This document shows positions 13,143-14,030 of a stretch of DNA of 14,030 nucleotides, piece after piece. The DNA comes from JBBDXI01 sp040902425 (GTDB lineage Bacteria; Planctomycetota; Phycisphaerae; Phycisphaerales; UBA1924). Under the pieces are notes generated by a model, which ran no database searches, was not told the origin of the DNA, and worked only from the letters and a program-made list of their open reading frames with translations. The DNA is taken from contig JBBDXI010000099.1 in the NCBI GenBank assembly GCA_040902425.1, positions 1-14,030 on the forward strand, read 5' to 3'. Each line of letters starts with the position of its first letter. Positions within the stretch are counted from its first letter, which is position 1. The position numbers and the translations under genes are program-made.

Positions 13143-13230
13143 GGGGGGCGGGCAGGGGAAGAACGGGGACGGGTCACGGCCGCGTCAGGGGTGGAGCAGA
13201 AGAGAGCCGGGAACGGGTGGTCCCGTCGGA

Positions 13231-13260
13231 ATTCTCGTATGGACGGGAGGGGCGTGTCGT
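13231..13260 (-). promoter_or_regulatory. Weak candidate promoter for the pump operon
   Basis: On the minus strand ACGACA (13260-13255) and GAGAAT (13236-13231), each four of six consensus bases, are 18 bases apart and about 88 bases ahead of TTG 13142. It is the best pair I can find in this 231-base divergent gap, and may be chance. Confidence 0.25.
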
Positions 13261-13313
13261 TTCTGGGGGGCCGGCGCCGCGGTTCCGCGAGGACCGGCGG
13301 GCAGGGGTTGGGC

Positions 13314-13342
13314 TTGACAGGGACTTGAATGTTTGCTCAAAT
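13314..13342 (+). promoter_or_regulatory. Sigma70-like promoter of the tetR gene
   Basis: Perfect -35 TTGACA (13314-13319), 17-base spacer and -10 TCAAAT (13337-13342, four of six). The start point would fall near 13349, inside the palindromic operator and 25 bases ahead of the TTG start codon. Confidence 0.65.
13325..13340 (+). promoter_or_regulatory. Secondary, degenerate TetR operator
   Basis: TTGAATGTTTGCTCAA agrees with the perfect palindrome at 13348-13363 at 12 of 16 positions and keeps both TTGA/TCAA ends. It lies in the promoter spacer, with the two sites 23 bases apart start to start. Confidence 0.4.
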
Positions 13343-13347
13343 GCGAT

Positions 13348-13363
13348 TTGAACGATCGTTCAA
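13348..13363 (+). promoter_or_regulatory. Probable TetR operator, perfect 16-base palindrome
   Basis: TTGAACGATCGTTCAA is its own reverse complement. It covers the predicted transcription start and its right end touches the AAGGAG ribosome-binding site of the tetR gene. TetR-family repressors bind such palindromes as dimers and usually autoregulate; the central CGATCG resembles known sites of this family. Confidence 0.7.
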
Positions 13364-13367
13364 GGAG
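13362..13367 (+). promoter_or_regulatory. Ribosome-binding site deciding the tetR start (TTG 13374)
   Basis: AAGGAG lies six bases before TTG 13374. The in-frame ATG at 13341 would lie in the -10 box and upstream of the predicted transcript start, so it cannot be the start from this promoter. Confidence 0.7.
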
Positions 13368-13373
13368 CCCGGA

Positions 13374-14030
13374 TTGGCCCCCGGCGTCGAGCCCACACGC
13401 GAGCGGATCCTGCGGACGGCGTTCGAGCTGTTCCACGAGCAGGGGTACCACGCGACGGCGGTGGCGACGATCCTGCGCGAGTCGGGGCTGAACCCGGGGA
13501 GCATGTATCACGCGTTCGGGAGCAAGGACGACCTCCTGATCGGGGTGCTGGAGTTTGCGCTGGTGCTGTGCCGGCCGGCGGTGATCGCGCCGGTGGAGGC
13601 GCGGGAGGCGGACCCGATCGGGCGGGTGTTCGCGCTGCTGGGGCAGTACCGGGCGGGGATGGAGCTGCGCGGGTGCCGGATGGGGTGCCCGATCGGGAAC
13701 CTGGCGCTGGAGGTGGCGGATGACCACCCGCGGGCGCGGGAGCTGATCCACCGGAACTTCGAGAACTGGGCGGGGATGGTGGGGGAGTGGCTGGAGGCGG
13801 CGGGGGACCGGCTGCCGCGCGACTGCGACCGGGTGCGGCTGGCGCGGTTCGTGCTGACGGTGATGGAGGGGGGGCTGATGCAGGCGCGGGCGGCGGGGGA
13901 CCTGGGGCCGTTTGACGAGAGCGTGGCGGAGCTGCGGCGGTATTTCGACGTGCTGGAGGAGAAGGCCCGGGGGGAGAGGGTCGGGAAGGCCGGAACGAAG
14001 ACACGGGGGGGGGCCCCCCGGGGGCCGGGG
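13374..14030 (+). CDS. TetR/AcrR-family transcriptional repressor, open at window edge
   Basis: At least 219 codons, no stop before the edge; TetR proteins are usually about 190-220 residues, so nearly all is present. The N-terminal helix-turn-helix domain is canonical: RERILRTAFELFHEQGYHATAVATIL, then GLNPGSMYHAFGSKDDLL (about 10-55). The ligand domain contains GCRMGCPIGNLALEVADDHP (about 101-120), a pattern of the LmrA/YxaF- and NemR-like subgroup; the Cys pair could be a redox or electrophile sensor, which is speculative. Start TTG 13374 rests on AAGGAG six bases upstream. The gene is divergent from the adaptor-ATPase-permease genes, has a palindromic operator at its start, and is the likely autoregulator and candidate pump regulator. 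Its codons end mostly in G, unlike the C-ending minus-strand genes. The last 10 codons run into G/C homopolymer sequence and may be an assembly artefact. Confidence 0.92.
   Translation, partial: MAPGVEPTRERILRTAFELFHEQGYHATAVATILRESGLNPGSMYHAFGSKDDLLIGVLEFALVLCRPAVIAPVEAREADPIGRVFALLGQYRAGMELRGCRMGCPIGNLALEVADDHPRARELIHRNFENWAGMVGEWLEAAGDRLPRDCDRVRLARFVLTVMEGGLMQARAAGDLGPFDESVAELRRYFDVLEEKARGERVGKAGTKTRGGAPRGPG

Noticed and set aside
13341..13373. ATG 13341 as the tetR start
   Set aside because: It overlaps the -10 box and precedes the predicted transcript start; AAGGAG supports TTG 13374 instead.
1..14030. tRNA, rRNA, insertion sequence or integrase genes
   Set aside because: I looked for cloverleaf 3' ends, rRNA blocks and transposase motifs and saw none.

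Overview
The window is very GC-rich (by eye about 70%), with almost every third codon position G or C. Most genes lack a clear Shine-Dalgarno (SD) site, GTG/TTG starts are common, and the gaps carry many short GC hairpins and tandem repeats. Together with the protein repertoire this suggests a Planctomycetota genome, probably Phycisphaerae/Phycisphaerales. That is an inference from style, not from a marker gene. Both edges end in G/C homopolymer-like sequence, so the window may be a whole contig.

Left part (1-2803). A partial hypothetical gene runs off the left edge on the minus strand, behind a near-consensus promoter that would give a leaderless mRNA. Divergent to it is a cyclic-di-AMP (ydaO/yuaA) riboswitch (about 597-773) followed by a complete kup potassium transporter (905-2803). 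This is a textbook pairing: c-di-AMP reports potassium status and the riboswitch switches uptake off. Next comes an 850-base gap (2804-3660) with no convincing gene but a mosaic of hairpins, a duplicated element of about 80 bases and a 27-base tandem duplication.

Middle and right part (3661-13142), all on the minus strand. Reading in the direction of transcription from the right: a MacA-type periplasmic adaptor, a MacB-type ABC ATPase, a MacB-type permease, a MntA/HepT nucleotidyltransferase toxin-antitoxin pair, a TolC-family outer-membrane lipoprotein, a WapI-like hypothetical protein, a site-2 protease with two CBS domains, and a NAPE-PLD/UlaG-type metallo-beta-lactamase-fold hydrolase. 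Adaptor, ATPase, permease and TolC make a complete tripartite efflux or secretion pump; the toxin-antitoxin pair sits between the inner-membrane part and the outer-membrane channel.

Right edge (13143-14030). A divergent TetR-family repressor, cut by the window end, has a sigma70-like promoter and a perfect 16-base palindrome just before its TTG start. It is the obvious candidate regulator of itself and perhaps of the pump.

The least ordinary features are the repeats inside the pump operon. An 8-base tandem repeat abuts the ATPase start. A pair of inverted 9-base tandem repeats spans the ATPase-permease junction: one arm encodes the ATPase C-terminal tail and the other touches the permease start. 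A REP-like hairpin family recurs three times. Also notable are the riboswitch, a 7-residue insertion in the antitoxin catalytic loop, and a strand-wide G bias independent of gene direction.
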